A DNA stretch of 64,000 nt from CBDATA01 sp965215615 (GCA_965215615.1 OZ244068.1:2480001-2544000), one strand, 5' to 3'; positions 42,533 to 51,925 are shown, numbered from the stretch's first letter. The notes: generated by a model from the sequence alone, not told the origin. Program-made: numbers and translations.

Positions 42533-43975
42533 TTAGCGGCGCGACCAGAAGGAAGCCACTCCCCAGAGCAGGAAGAATCCGGGGAGGAAGACGAGGCTCA
42601 GCAGCGTCACGTTCCGCATCCGGGAGGTGGTCATGGTGATGCGGCGATCCTCCGGGTCGCGCGGCCGGATGGCGATGAGGTCCTCGTCCTCGGTGAGCCA
42701 GGCGACCATGTTCAGGAACAGGTCGGCGTTGCCAAGTGGCGACAGCACCAGGTTGTTGCCGATGAAATCGGAATCTCCGACCACGATCAGCCGCCCCTCG
42801 GGAAGCACCGCTTCCGTTTCCTCGGACGAGGCCTCGGGTTCCACGCTCACCGCGAAGGCGAGCGCGAGCGGCCCCGTCGGCTCGTCGTCCCCCGGCGTGA
42901 CCTCCCCGCTCAAAAGCTCCTCGGTGTCTCGCTCGCCCCAGCTCACGTCCGAAGAGAGAATGAGCTCCGTCATCGTGATGCCCGCGGGCCTCGTGTCCGG
43001 CTCCGCACCGATCAGGCTGGTCGCGAGCGGAAACACGGCCGCCGCGGTCTCGAACCCGCGGGTGATCGGGTGGAAGCCGTAGGAAGCGGCCAGCGGAACC
43101 TCGATCCCGAAGCCGAAGAGCTGCCCCACGCCGCTGCCGTCGAGCACCACGTCCCCGGACGGAGAAATCCCGAAATCCTCCAGCAGGTTCACGAGCTGTT
43201 CGCGGGCATCCGCTTCGAGTGCTCCTGGCTGCCCGAAGTCCGGCGGGTCCATCATCGCGAGGAGCCTGCCGCCTCCGCGAAGATGCCCGGCGAGCGCCTC
43301 CGCCTCGGCGGGGAGCAGGTCGCGCCTCGGGCCGGCGAGCACCAGAGCATCGACATCCTCCGGCGCGACCACCCGACCGTCCCGAACCTGCTGTAGCAGC
43401 GAAAGCCCTTCCACTTCGTAGTTCGATTCCTCGAGCCGGGCCCGGATCGCGGAAAGGCCGCCGGCACCCGAGTCGTCGAGCGCGAGTTCGCCGTGTCCGG
43501 TGAGAAACCGCACCTTCCGGACCCGACCCTGGAGCAGCCGGGCGATCGCGTTCGTGATCTCCTGCTCGCTCGCGACCGAAACCCGCTCCTTGCGGTCCCC
43601 GAGGACGACCACCACCGTCCCGAAGGGGATGCTTTCCTCGCCCTCGGCGAGAAAGGCCCGGGCCCGCGCCGGCTCGGCTTCCTGGTCGAGAACCTCCCAG
43701 GTCACGAGCGGACTCTCGCCGGCGTAGAGCTCGAAAAGGTCCACCGTGGGGCCGGCGGCCCGCGGCTGATCCAGCACGACGAGGCGGAGATCCTGATCGA
43801 GTCCCTCGAGAATCCGGGCCGACTGGGGAGCGAGGCTGAAGAGCCGGGAAGCCGTCAGATCCCACGAGACGTTGCGCCGGTCCGCCACCACGTTCAGGCC
43901 CACCATCGCCCCGAGCAGCAGGAGCGCGGTCAGCGTCGTGTTCGCTCCTTCGCGGGCGCTTCGTCTCCCGAACAT
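42533..43975 (-). CDS. GldG-family ABC-associated protein
   Basis: A 480-residue protein with one N-terminal transmembrane helix (TTLTALLLLGAMVGLNVVAD), a GldG-type extracytoplasmic domain (RLVVLDQPRAAGPTVDLFEL ... GDRKERVSVASEQEITNAIARLL), and a C-terminal transmembrane helix (LLSLVFLPGFFLLWGVASFW). VRFLTGHGELALDD, LVLAGPRRDLLPAEAEAL and RLIVVGDSDFIGNN are conserved in the family. It follows the permease gene by 5 bases. Related operons function in gliding motility in Bacteroidota; here a general envelope transport role is more likely. Confidence 0.85.
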   Translation of the reverse strand: MFGRRSAREGANTTLTALLLLGAMVGLNVVADRRNVSWDLTASRLFSLAPQSARILEGLDQDLRLVVLDQPRAAGPTVDLFELYAGESPLVTWEVLDQEAEPARARAFLAEGEESIPFGTVVVVLGDRKERVSVASEQEITNAIARLLQGRVRKVRFLTGHGELALDDSGAGGLSAIRARLEESNYEVEGLSLLQQVRDGRVVAPEDVDALVLAGPRRDLLPAEAEALAGHLRGGGRLLAMMDPPDFGQPGALEADAREQLVNLLEDFGISPSGDVVLDGSGVGQLFGFGIEVPLAASYGFHPITRGFETAAAVFPLATSLIGAEPDTRPAGITMTELILSSDVSWGERDTEELLSGEVTPGDDEPTGPLALAFAVSVEPEASSEETEAVLPEGRLIVVGDSDFIGNNLVLSPLGNADLFLNMVAWLTEDEDLIAIRPRDPEDRRITMTTSRMRNVTLLSLVFLPGFFLLWGVASFWSRR

Positions 43976-43980
43976 CGGGA

Positions 43981-44751
43981 TCACCCCCGCCAGCGCCGGG
44001 ATCGCACCGATTCCCGGGTGAGAAAGAGCCAGAAGGCGGTGAAGGAGAGATAGAAGACGATGTCGCGGGTCGAGATGACCCCGCGGGTGAAGTCGGCGAC
44101 GTGGCCGGTCACCGAAAGGTAAGCGAGCACCCTCCCGGTATCGCCCCACTCGGGTCCGGTGAATTCGAGAAGCCAGAGAACCAGCAGCGAGACCAGGGTC
44201 AGGATCCCGGCGACGAGCTGGCTTTTCGTGAGGCTCGAAAAGAAAAGCCCGAGCGAGCAGAACGCCGCACCGAGCAGCAGGAGGCCCAGATAGGCGGCGA
44301 GCACCGGCGCGATCTCCGGTGCCGAATGCCAGAACAGGATGCCGGTGTGGAAACCGGTGATCCCGAGCATGGCGGCGAAAAGCGCGAACACCGCGAAGAA
44401 TTTCCCGAGAACGATCTGGCCATCGGTGACCGGCGCGGTCAAAAGCAGCTCCACCGTCCCCGAGCGCAGCTCGGATGCCACGCTGCGCATGGTCACGAGC
44501 GGGGTCAGGAAGACGAGGAGCACAGCGACACTCGCCATCAGCCAGCGGATCAGGTCGGCGTTCACGTTGAGCACGCCGCCGGAAAAGCCCCCCATCTGCG
44601 TCATCCGCATCCCGGCTTCGACGAAGCTGCGGAGGTAGTCGCTGAAGAAATACCCGTGGAGGAAGGCGAAGGCCCCGAGGAGCACGAAGGCGATCGGAGA
44701 GGCGAACCAGCCGGAGATTTCCCGGCGGGCGATGGCGAAGGCGATTCTCAC
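43981..44751 (-). CDS. ABC transporter permease (GldF-like, ABC-2 type)
   Basis: A 256-residue membrane protein with six hydrophobic helices. IARREISGWFASPIAFVLLGAFAFLHGYFF at the N-terminus and MRSVASELRSGTVELLLTAPVTDGQIVLGKF after the second helix are typical of ABC-2 permeases of the GldF/NosY type. It overlaps the ATPase gene by 4 bases and precedes the GldG gene, so the order is ATPase, permease, GldG, DUF4340. Confidence 0.9.
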   Translation of the reverse strand: MRIAFAIARREISGWFASPIAFVLLGAFAFLHGYFFSDYLRSFVEAGMRMTQMGGFSGGVLNVNADLIRWLMASVAVLLVFLTPLVTMRSVASELRSGTVELLLTAPVTDGQIVLGKFFAVFALFAAMLGITGFHTGILFWHSAPEIAPVLAAYLGLLLLGAAFCSLGLFFSSLTKSQLVAGILTLVSLLVLWLLEFTGPEWGDTGRVLAYLSVTGHVADFTRGVISTRDIVFYLSFTAFWLFLTRESVRSRRWRG

Positions 44752-45695
44752 TCCGCCGGCTCGTTGGTGGTGAGATGCAAGAAGACCTCTTCGAGACTCG
44801 CGCCACGCCGCTTCAGGCCGAGCAGCGGGAACCCGGCATCGAGGAGGGCACGGGCGGCCTCGCTCCCCACATCGTTTTCGCTGTCGGTTTCGCTGTCGGT
44901 TTCGAGGTGAAACCGGCCGTCTTCCTCCGTGGTCACCCGGGAGATGCCGGGAACCCCGCCGAGGATCTCCGCGATGCGGTCCGGATCTCCGGCGCTTTCG
45001 ATTTCGATGACCTGGCCGGCAAGCCCCGCGCCGAGCCTGGCGGGGGTGTCCTCAGCGAGCAGCCGTCCGCGGTGGATGATCGCCACCCGGTCACAGGTCG
45101 CCGACACCTCGGGGAGGATGTGGGTCGAGAGGATGACCGTCCGCTCTCCGGCCAGGTTCCGGATGAGCTCTCTCGTCTCGTGGATCTGCCGCGGATCGAG
45201 GCCGGCGGTGGGCTCGTCCAGCACCAGCAGTTCGGGGTCGTGGATCAGCGCCTGCGCGAGCCCGACGCGCTGCCGGTAGCCCTTGCTGAGCGTGCCCGTG
45301 ATCCGGTGGCGGACTTCGCCGAGCGCCGCCTGCTCGATCGCTTGTTCGACAGCGGCAGCGAGCCGCGCCCGTGGCGTGTGACGAAGGCGCGCAGCGAACT
45401 CCAGATAGGCGAAGACCTCCATCTCCGGGTAGAGCGGCGGCTGCTCGGGCAGGTAACCGATGTCCCGCTTGGCGGCCACCGGGGCTTCCGAGATGTCCCT
45501 TCCGGCGATCAGCACCCGGCCCTCGGTGGGCGGCATGAAGCCGGTGATGAGGCGCATCGTCGTCGTTTTCCCCGCGCCGTTCGGGCCGAGGAAACCGAGC
45601 ACTTCGCCGCTCTCGATGGCGAAGCTGAGGCCATCCACCGCGAGCGTGGTGCCGTATCGCTTGGACACCCGGTCCACCTGGACTACCGGAGGCAT
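44748..45695 (-). CDS. ABC transporter ATP-binding protein (GldA-like)
   Basis: A 315-residue ATPase: Walker A GPNGAGKTT near residue 37-45, the Q-loop region, ABC signature LSKGYRQRVGLAQALIHDPEL, Walker B LLVLDEPTAGLDP and the switch His in ILSTHILPEV. The C-terminal end contains an acidic stretch (TDSETDSEN). It drives the permease at 43981. First gene of the four-gene operon. The 71-base gap to the divergent lipoprotein gene at 45767 must hold the promoters. Confidence 0.95.
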   Translation of the reverse strand: MPPVVQVDRVSKRYGTTLAVDGLSFAIESGEVLGFLGPNGAGKTTTMRLITGFMPPTEGRVLIAGRDISEAPVAAKRDIGYLPEQPPLYPEMEVFAYLEFAARLRHTPRARLAAAVEQAIEQAALGEVRHRITGTLSKGYRQRVGLAQALIHDPELLVLDEPTAGLDPRQIHETRELIRNLAGERTVILSTHILPEVSATCDRVAIIHRGRLLAEDTPARLGAGLAGQVIEIESAGDPDRIAEILGGVPGISRVTTEEDGRFHLETDSETDSENDVGSEAARALLDAGFPLLGLKRRGASLEEVFLHLTTNEPAE

Positions 45696-45766
45696 GGAAA
45701 CGCGATGATCGAAAGGGCGGAAGAGCGCCGGGCCGTCAGTATAGTTATCGCTACCCCCCGGTTCCG

Positions 45767-46357
45767 ATGCGTTTTCCCGCTTCCCTCTTCGTCCTCCCGC
45801 TCCTGGTTTTTCCGGTCGCCGGCTGCGTGGATCGCGGCTCTGCCGAGGCGGTGGCGGCGCTCGAAGTGGAGAACCTCGTGGCTTACTGGGGAGTTCTCGG
45901 AGAGGACAGCGAGGGCTTCAGCTACATCCGCCCGGCGGTCCGCTTCCGGATCCGGAACGCCGGAGAGGAGCCGGTGCGGTACATCCAGGCGCACGGGACA
46001 TTTCGTCGGACATCCGCTCCCGAGGAGGCCTGGGGAACCGGGTATCTGCATTCGGTTTCGGAGGAAGAGCTTCTCCCCGGCGAAGCCACCGAAGAAGTGA
46101 CCATCTACTCCGATTCGAACTACCTGTCGAAAGCCACTCCCGAGCGGATGTTCGACAACCCGCTCTGGGAGGATGTCGAGGTCGAAGTGTTCCTCCGGGT
46201 GGGCTCCTCGAACTACACCCCGCAGGGCCGGATCGTCGCTCTCCGCCGACTGGGGCCGCCGGGGATCGAGAAGTACCTCGAGCAGGACGAAGAAGAGCCG
46301 CTCTACGAAATCAATCCCCGTCAGCGGGCGATTCCGATACCCGAACCGGCGCGGTAG
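45767..46357 (+). CDS. Hypothetical lipoprotein
   Basis: A 196-residue lipoprotein with signal SLFVLPLLVFPVAGC (Cys at about 20). The mature protein has an immunoglobulin-like or beta-sandwich look (VRFRIRNAGEEPVRYIQAHG, EEVTIYSDSNYLSKATPERM, VEVFLRVGSSNYTPQGRIV). No family recognised. Its 3' end overlaps the 3' end of the convergent dgt gene by 47 bases. Confidence 0.65.
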   Translation: MRFPASLFVLPLLVFPVAGCVDRGSAEAVAALEVENLVAYWGVLGEDSEGFSYIRPAVRFRIRNAGEEPVRYIQAHGTFRRTSAPEEAWGTGYLHSVSEEELLPGEATEEVTIYSDSNYLSKATPERMFDNPLWEDVEVEVFLRVGSSNYTPQGRIVALRRLGPPGIEKYLEQDEEEPLYEINPRQRAIPIPEPAR

Positions 46358-47474
46358 CGAAATCCTGCCGGGAAGGAGGTACCTTGCCGGCCCGGATCGC
46401 CCGGTGGCAACGCATCGTGAAGCGATCGGTCATGCCCGCGATGTAGTCGCAGACCACCCGCTCCAGCGAAGCCCGCCCGATGCGCCCGGTGACGTGCGGA
46501 GGCATCCCGGCCGGATTCTCGCGGTACCAGGCAAAGAGCGCGGGAAGCACCCGGGTCCTCCGGCGGGTGGCGCGTACCACTGCCGCACACCGGTAGAGCT
46601 TTTGGCTCAAAAGCCCCTTGAGCTCCGCGAGATCGCGGGCGGCATCCTCGCGGAGGCCGACCAGCGGCCCGGGAAGACGGAGCACGTCCTCGGCATCATC
46701 GAGGCCGGATTCCGCGAGGCGGGAGCGGGTTTCCCGGATCGTGGCGATTCCGAGCTCCTCGATCACGCCGCGAACCAGACGGCGGGTCAGGACCCGGCGG
46801 GATCCCTCGGATTCCTCCGGTTTCCAGTGACGACGAAAAAGCGGAGAGGGTTCGAGATCTGCCGGCCGGAGGAGCCCGGCACCGAAGCCATCTTCCATGT
46901 CGTGAGCGGTGTAGGCGATCTCGTCGGCGAGGTCGGCGAGCTGGCCTTCGAGCGGCGGCTGGCTCAATCCGACCAGGTCCGGCGGCTTCCAGCCGGATCG
47001 CGGAGAGTGGGCGAACACCCCGAGCCGGGTTTCCCGGGTCAGGTTGAGTCCGCGAAAGCCGACATACGCCCGCTCGAGGTCGTCCACGATGCGGTAGGAC
47101 TGGATGTTGTGCTCGAAGCCGCCGTGGTCCCGCATCAGCCGGTCCAGTTCGTCCTCCCCGGCGTGTCCGAACGGCGGGTGGCCGAGGTCGTGAGCCAGCG
47201 CGATCGCTTCGGTCAGATCCTCGTTGAGCCCGAGCTCGCGGGCCAGGGTGCGGGCGATCTGGGCGACTTCGAGGGTGTGGGTGAGCCGGGTCCGGGGGTG
47301 ATCGGCGTAGTCGGTCACGAAGACCTGGGTCTTCCCCTGCAGCCGGCGGAACGCGCTCGAATGCACGATCCGGTCGCGGTCCCGCTGGTATTCGGTGCGG
47401 AACGGGTGCGACTTTTCCGGGTAGCGACGGCCAGCGGAAGTGGCGCTTCGTCGCGCCAGCGGATGCAGCGACAA
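46311..47474 (-). CDS. dgt: Deoxyguanosinetriphosphate triphosphohydrolase (HD domain)
   Basis: A 387-residue nucleotide hydrolase. It has the N-terminal FRTEYQRDRDRIVHSSAFRR and the HD motif with His66 (RTRLTHTLEVAQIAR) and His95-Asp96 (LAHDLGHPPFGHAG), all typical of dGTPase family proteins that cleave dGTP to deoxyguanosine and triphosphate. The C-terminal part is of the shorter, type-2 dGTPase kind. It is encoded directly downstream (3 bases) of the VWA protein gene. Confidence 0.9.
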   Translation of the reverse strand: MSLHPLARRSATSAGRRYPEKSHPFRTEYQRDRDRIVHSSAFRRLQGKTQVFVTDYADHPRTRLTHTLEVAQIARTLARELGLNEDLTEAIALAHDLGHPPFGHAGEDELDRLMRDHGGFEHNIQSYRIVDDLERAYVGFRGLNLTRETRLGVFAHSPRSGWKPPDLVGLSQPPLEGQLADLADEIAYTAHDMEDGFGAGLLRPADLEPSPLFRRHWKPEESEGSRRVLTRRLVRGVIEELGIATIRETRSRLAESGLDDAEDVLRLPGPLVGLREDAARDLAELKGLLSQKLYRCAAVVRATRRRTRVLPALFAWYRENPAGMPPHVTGRIGRASLERVVCDYIAGMTDRFTMRCHRAIRAGKVPPSRQDFATAPVRVSESPADGD

Positions 47475-47477
47475 CCG

Positions 47478-48416
47478 CTAGCCCGGAGCGAAATAGCCGA
47501 GCTTGGTCCGTACGCGGGAGTCCGGGTAGGAGGTCTGCACCACGATCCGGCGCCAGGCACCGTCCTGCCGGCTGTTGTTCGAGATGTAGCCGATGTTGTA
47601 CTGGCTCTTCAGCTCTTCCGCGATGCGGTCATAGACCGACTCCAGCTCCTCGATTGCGGTCGGGAAGAACCACTGCCCGCCGGTTTCCTCCGCGAGGTTC
47701 TTCAGGACGTGCTCCGCCTCCGAAAAGCGCCTGCCGCGTCGTCGGCTGGTGTTCTGGAGGGAAATGGTGTAGATGACCACGTCGGTGTCCTTGGTCAGGT
47801 CGAGTACCTGGTCGAAGGTGACGAGCGAACTGGTGTCGTGGCCGTCGGAGAGCAGGACGATCGCCTGCCGGCGCGGCTCGGTGCGCCGCCGCGAGAGCGC
47901 GTGCAGCGAGATGTAGATCGCGTTGTGGAGCTTGGTGGTCCCGCCGGGCTGGGTCATCCGGATGGCCCGCTCCAGCTCGGCGTGATCGCTCGTGAACGAC
48001 TGCAGGATGTTCGCGTGGCTTCCGAACTCGGTCACCTGGGCGAGATCCTCGACCCGCAGGGTGCGGGTGAAGCGGATCGCCGCCTCCTGGGCGAACTGCA
48101 TCTTGTCCTGCATGCTGGCCGAGGTGTCGAGCAGCAGCACCATCCGGATCGGCAGATCCTCGCGGGAGAAGGCTTCGATTTCCTGGAGGATCCCGTCCTC
48201 GTACACCGAGAAATCCTCCTGGCGCAGCTCGGTGATGAAGCGGTCGCGGGTATCGGTGACGGTGACGTTGAGCGAGATCAGGTCCACCGTGACCCGAAAC
48301 TGGTAGGTCTGCTGGGCGATCGCGGTGATTCCGAGAGAAAGCGCGAGAGCGACCGCTGCCGCCGTCACCCGACCTCCGGCCCGCTTTCCCCGCATCGCTC
48401 GTTTATTCTGCCCCAT
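47478..48416 (-). CDS. VWA-domain secreted protein
   Basis: A 312-residue protein with a signal peptide (VTAAAVALALSLGITAIA, cleavage near AQQ). The von Willebrand factor A domain contains the MIDAS DxSxS in VLLLDTSASMQDKM near residue 90-100, followed by AIVLLSDGHDTSS. FSVYEDGILQEIEAF near residue 60 marks the VWFA-related acidobacterial type. Family members in Acidobacteriota occur in large numbers; function unknown. Divergent from mogA with 11 bases between starts. Confidence 0.85.
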   Translation of the reverse strand: MGQNKRAMRGKRAGGRVTAAAVALALSLGITAIAQQTYQFRVTVDLISLNVTVTDTRDRFITELRQEDFSVYEDGILQEIEAFSREDLPIRMVLLLDTSASMQDKMQFAQEAAIRFTRTLRVEDLAQVTEFGSHANILQSFTSDHAELERAIRMTQPGGTTKLHNAIYISLHALSRRRTEPRRQAIVLLSDGHDTSSLVTFDQVLDLTKDTDVVIYTISLQNTSRRRGRRFSEAEHVLKNLAEETGGQWFFPTAIEELESVYDRIAEELKSQYNIGYISNNSRQDGAWRRIVVQTSYPDSRVRTKLGYFAPG

Positions 48417-48427
48417 CGTTCCTTCCC

Positions 48428-48937
48428 GTGACTGCGCACTCCCTTTCGGCCGCCGTACTGACGGTGAGCGACGGGTGCGCCGCGGGGGCGGTTCCCGACC
48501 GTTCCGGGGAACTCCTGGGCGAGCGGCTTCGCGAGCTCGGTTTCGAGGTCGAGGCCGAGGCCATCGTCCCCGACGAGATCGAGCCGGTGCGTGAGCGGAT
48601 CCGGGGATGGGCGGCAGCCGGCATCCGGCTGATCGTCTCCACCGGCGGTACCGGTCTCGGGCCTCGCGACCGCACCCCGGAAGCGATTCGGCCCCTGCTG
48701 GACCGGGAACTGCCAGGCTACGGAGAGTTGCTGCGCGCCGCGGGGCTCTCGGACACCCCGATGTCGGTGCTCTCGCGGAGCTTCGCCGGTGCGATGGGCG
48801 CGACGCTGGTGGTGGCGCTTCCCGGCAGCCCGCGCGCCGTCGAGAGCGGCATCCGGACGCTTGCCCCGACCCTGTCTCACGCGCTCCAACTGCTGGCCGG
48901 AGACACCCGCCACGCCCCGGCGAACCGTCGTTGCTAG
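48428..48937 (+). CDS. MogA/MoaB-family molybdopterin adenylyltransferase
   Basis: A 169-residue protein with a GTG start. LTVSDGCAAGAVPDRSGELL, IRLIVSTGGTGLGPRDRTPE and ALPGSPRAVESG are the three conserved blocks of MogA/MoaB, which bind molybdopterin and add AMP before molybdate insertion. Together with the MocA-like gene at 2709 and the molybdoenzyme at 1-1135 it indicates molybdenum cofactor use. The exact MogA or MoaB subtype is not resolved. Confidence 0.85.
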   Translation: MTAHSLSAAVLTVSDGCAAGAVPDRSGELLGERLRELGFEVEAEAIVPDEIEPVRERIRGWAAAGIRLIVSTGGTGLGPRDRTPEAIRPLLDRELPGYGELLRAAGLSDTPMSVLSRSFAGAMGATLVVALPGSPRAVESGIRTLAPTLSHALQLLAGDTRHAPANRRC

Positions 48938-48964
48938 AATCGCCCGCTACCTTTTTCGCCCGCC

Positions 48965-49297
48965 ATGACTCCCGAAGAACTCGCCCAGCACGAAGAGCGG
49001 CTGCTCGCGAAGAAATCCGAGATCGAGAGCCAGGTTCCGACCCGCGCCTTCTCCGGTTCTCCCTCTCGCGGTGACGACGGCGACCGCTCGCTCGCCGCTA
49101 CCGATGACGAGATCGCGATCCAGCTTCAGCAGAACGATGCCAAGCTGCTGCGCGCGATCGAAAAGGCGCTCGGCCGCATCCACACCGGCGATTACGGGAT
49201 GTGTTCCGAATGCGACGAGGAGATTCCCCGGGCCCGGCTCGAGGCGGTGCCCTGGACGCGGGTGTGCGTCCCCTGCAAGGAACGCCAGTACCGCTGA
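48965..49297 (+). CDS. TraR/DksA-family zinc-finger protein
   Basis: A 110-residue protein with an N-terminal coiled-coil (PEELAQHEERLLAKKSEIES) and the DksA/TraR zinc finger CSECDEEIPRARLEAVPWTRVC-VPC (four Cys, in two C-x-x-C pairs). It carries EIAIQLQQNDAKLLRAIEKAL before the finger. Members bind the RNA-polymerase secondary channel and modulate initiation; this shorter form is of the kind present in many species. It lies 28 bases after mogA and 7 bases before the SDR start. Confidence 0.85.
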   Translation: MTPEELAQHEERLLAKKSEIESQVPTRAFSGSPSRGDDGDRSLAATDDEIAIQLQQNDAKLLRAIEKALGRIHTGDYGMCSECDEEIPRARLEAVPWTRVCVPCKERQYR

Positions 49298-49303
49298 ACG
49301 GAG

Positions 49304-50095
49304 TTGGATCTCGGGATAGCCGGCCGGGTCGCGGTCGTCGCGGCCTCGAGCCGGGGTCTCGGCAGGGCGGTCGCCGAGGCGCTCGCTGCCGAAGGAGTCC
49401 ATCTGGCGCTCGGTGCCCGTGACCGAAAGCGGCTCGAGGAGACCGCGATTTCCCTCTCCGACCGGTTCGGGGTGGAAGTGCTGGCTCACCCGGTGGATGT
49501 CGGAGATCCTGCCGCCGCCCGGGGTTTCGTCCACGCCGCCGAGGAGCGGTTCGGGAAGGTGGACATCCTGGTCACCAACACCGGTGGCCCGCCACCGATG
49601 CGGCTTCCTTCGACCACTCCCGAACTCTGGCGGGAAGCGCTCGACCAGATCCTGCTCTCCACGGTGCACCTGGTGCGGGCCGCCACGCCTGGCATGTGCG
49701 AGCGGCGCTGGGGTCGCATCCTCGCGATCGCCTCGGTCTCGGTGAAGCAGCCGGTCCCCGACATCATCCTCTCCAACACCGCCCGCGCCGGAATCGCCGG
49801 GTTCATCAAGTCGGTGGCGGACGAGGTCGCGCCCTTCGGGGTGCTCGCCAACGTGCTCTGTCCCGGCTATACCCGGACGGACCGACTGGTGGAGATCGCG
49901 GAGCACATCGCGAAGCGCCGAAACATCCCGGAACCCGAGATCTATCGCGAGTGGGCGGCGGATATCCCGCTCGGCCGGGTCGGCGAGCCCGAGGAGTTCG
50001 GCGCGGTCGCCGCCTTCCTCGCCTCCGAGCGGGCGAGCTATGTCACCGGGACGGTACTGGCGGTGGATGGCGGCCACGTCCGCAGCGTGACCTGA
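49304..50095 (+). CDS. Short-chain dehydrogenase/reductase (FabG-like)
   Basis: A 263-residue SDR. The start is TTG. The NAD(P) loop is ASSRGLGRAVAEAL near residues 15-28 (a variant of the TGxxxGxG motif), NTGGPP replaces the common NNAG, and the catalytic Ser, Tyr/Lys region lies around ASVSVKQPVPDIILSNTARAGIAGF; the usual YxxxK is not obvious (here the Tyr position is replaced), so it may belong to a divergent SDR group of the 3-oxoacyl-ACP reductase-like type. The C-terminal end (YVTGTVLAVDGGHVRS) is typical. Confidence 0.85.
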   Translation: MDLGIAGRVAVVAASSRGLGRAVAEALAAEGVHLALGARDRKRLEETAISLSDRFGVEVLAHPVDVGDPAAARGFVHAAEERFGKVDILVTNTGGPPPMRLPSTTPELWREALDQILLSTVHLVRAATPGMCERRWGRILAIASVSVKQPVPDIILSNTARAGIAGFIKSVADEVAPFGVLANVLCPGYTRTDRLVEIAEHIAKRRNIPEPEIYREWAADIPLGRVGEPEEFGAVAAFLASERASYVTGTVLAVDGGHVRSVT

Positions 50096-50113
50096 CCGGA
50101 CGGAAACTCCCCG

Positions 50114-50722
50114 CTACGACCAGTCGCCTTCCATGCGGAGGCGGTCGAACGCCCGGAGCGCCCGCTTCAGACTCGGGGATCGGGCTGCGGCGCGTTCCGG
50201 CTCCCAGCGGGTTGCCGCGAAGTGGATGATGCGGCTCTGGTACTCGGGGCCAATCCTCAGGCCGCTTCCGGGACGCGGGGTCATGGCGTGGCGAATGGCG
50301 AGCCGTCTCGAACGAGAACAGGCCCGGACGAGTGCCTGCTTGGGATCCGGGAGTTCATCCGGGTTCCGAGGCACATGCTTCGGCGGCACCGAAAATTCGG
50401 TTCGAAAGGCCTCCTCGTCCGCCAGGAGCCAGCTCTCTGCTGCCCGCACCGCGATGCGGATACTCAGCCGTTTCGCCAGAGGCCTTCCGGCCAACAGGGA
50501 GTGGATCAGCGCCGAGGGACACGGCGCATCGTGGTCAAGATCGCGGAGGAGCCACCAGTTCATTCCCCGAGCGGCCTGGTTCAGGCCGGGAGCCAGAGCA
50601 TCGAGCCTCGCCTTGCCGCGTGTCACGACCGGATCGATCGGCTCGATCCCGACGGATCGAAGGATGCGTTCCGCGACCGGCCGGTCCGTCTCTCCTTCCA
50701 CTGCCAGCCGGACGAAGGTCAT
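50114..50722 (-). CDS. TOPRIM-fold nuclease partner of an ATPase, defence-like
   Basis: A 202-residue protein: VRLAVEGETDRPVAERIL gives Glu9 of a TOPRIM fold and WWLLRDLDHDAPC gives Asp61-x-Asp63 (and Asp65), the metal-binding residues. The ATG overlaps the end of the ATPase gene (ATGA) by 4 bases. The pair resembles RloAB-, PARIS- and OLD-like modules, where an ABC-type ATPase senses infection and the TOPRIM protein cleaves nucleic acid. This is the intact counterpart of the broken gene at 4663-5101. Function inferred. Confidence 0.75.
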   Translation of the reverse strand: MTFVRLAVEGETDRPVAERILRSVGIEPIDPVVTRGKARLDALAPGLNQAARGMNWWLLRDLDHDAPCPSALIHSLLAGRPLAKRLSIRIAVRAAESWLLADEEAFRTEFSVPPKHVPRNPDELPDPKQALVRACSRSRRLAIRHAMTPRPGSGLRIGPEYQSRIIHFAATRWEPERAAARSPSLKRALRAFDRLRMEGDWS

Positions 50723-51888
50723 TTCCCGGTGAGGCGGAAAGGAAGCAGCCGGACCTCCTTCGGCTCGGTCTTCGGCGCGAGGATCTCCGCGAGGCTCAGA
50801 TCCGCATCCAGGAGGGGCTTCACGTCGGGAAGCGAGTTCAGGGTTTTCGCCTCGGTGCCTTCCGCGCCCGGAGTCAACAGCACGACCTCGTCCATCCCGA
50901 TACCGGGATCCCGCAGCACCTCCGGTGCGTGCGTCGTGAGGACGACTTGCGGCCCTCCCGCGCCCCGTACCCGGCTGAGGATCGTGGGCAACTGGCGGAC
51001 CACCGCCTCGTGAAGCGAGAGTTCGGGTTCTTCGAGAAGCAGCGGGCCGCGGGTTCCTTTCCCGGGTGTTTCGACGAGGGACCAGAGAAGGCCGATCAGA
51101 CGCAAGGTTCCATCGGAAAAATCCTGTTCGTTCTGGCGGGCAGGGCGGGGCCGCCAATGTTCATGGCGCGCCTCCAGATGCCAATTTCCGACCTTGTCCT
51201 GAACCAGTTTCAGATCGGCGAGTTGGGGTACGGCCGAGCGCAACGCCTCCCCGATCCGCTTCAAGAGCCGGTCGCGCGTTTTTTCCGGCTTTTCGGCGAT
51301 GCGGAGCAGCAAATCCGCGCCATACGGATCGCCCCGGCCGTCGCCGGCGCGCTCGGGATTGCGGAGAAGCTGCGGCACCAGATGCAGGTATTTGATGGAC
51401 CGGAGGAACTCCGCGACCTCACGGAAATCCCGGTTGGCACCCACCTGCTCCAGGTGGGTCTGCGTCATCCGCTCCGGATCGCTTCGGTCCGCGTCATCCG
51501 GACGGCGCAACAGGGTCCGTCCATCCCGCTCTACCCGTTCGCCGACGAGGATCGGGCGATGCTGGCCATGGGGTTCCCGAGTGAACCTCAGTTCGTAGCA
51601 CCACTGCCGGGGTATCTCCTCGTCACCGATGGCGAAGCCCATCGCGACGTGGCCCCTTTGGTGATTTCGAGCGGCGAGGCATCGCACCCGGGCCAATCCG
51701 CCACGGCTCGCCACCGCGTGCTGAAATCCTCCTCCCGGAGAGGCGATATCGCGCAGGAACCGGAGAGCGTCGAGGAGATTCGACTTGCCCGAGGCGTTTG
51801 CGCCCACGACGAACACGCGGTCCTGGAGTTCGAAATCCGCTTCCCGGAAATTCCGCCAGTTGTGGAGGGTGAACTGCGTGAGGCGCAT
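50719..51888 (-). CDS. ABC-type AAA ATPase (AAA_21), defence-like
   Basis: A 389-residue ATPase. Walker A GANASGKSN is at residues 29-37, Walker B at LLLEEPELSLHE, switch His at VVLTTHAPEVL. It shares the family of the 3438-4670 protein but is clearly a different sequence (identity limited to motifs by eye). It is followed with a 4-base overlap by the TOPRIM gene and preceded on the same strand by the DUF4143-like ATPase 37 bases away, so the three form an operon. Confidence 0.8.
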   Translation of the reverse strand: MRLTQFTLHNWRNFREADFELQDRVFVVGANASGKSNLLDALRFLRDIASPGGGFQHAVASRGGLARVRCLAARNHQRGHVAMGFAIGDEEIPRQWCYELRFTREPHGQHRPILVGERVERDGRTLLRRPDDADRSDPERMTQTHLEQVGANRDFREVAEFLRSIKYLHLVPQLLRNPERAGDGRGDPYGADLLLRIAEKPEKTRDRLLKRIGEALRSAVPQLADLKLVQDKVGNWHLEARHEHWRPRPARQNEQDFSDGTLRLIGLLWSLVETPGKGTRGPLLLEEPELSLHEAVVRQLPTILSRVRGAGGPQVVLTTHAPEVLRDPGIGMDEVVLLTPGAEGTEAKTLNSLPDVKPLLDADLSLAEILAPKTEPKEVRLLPFRLTGK

Positions 51889-51925
51889 CGCGTGGGGAGC
51901 CTACCAACGTCCCCGTCGAGGCCCT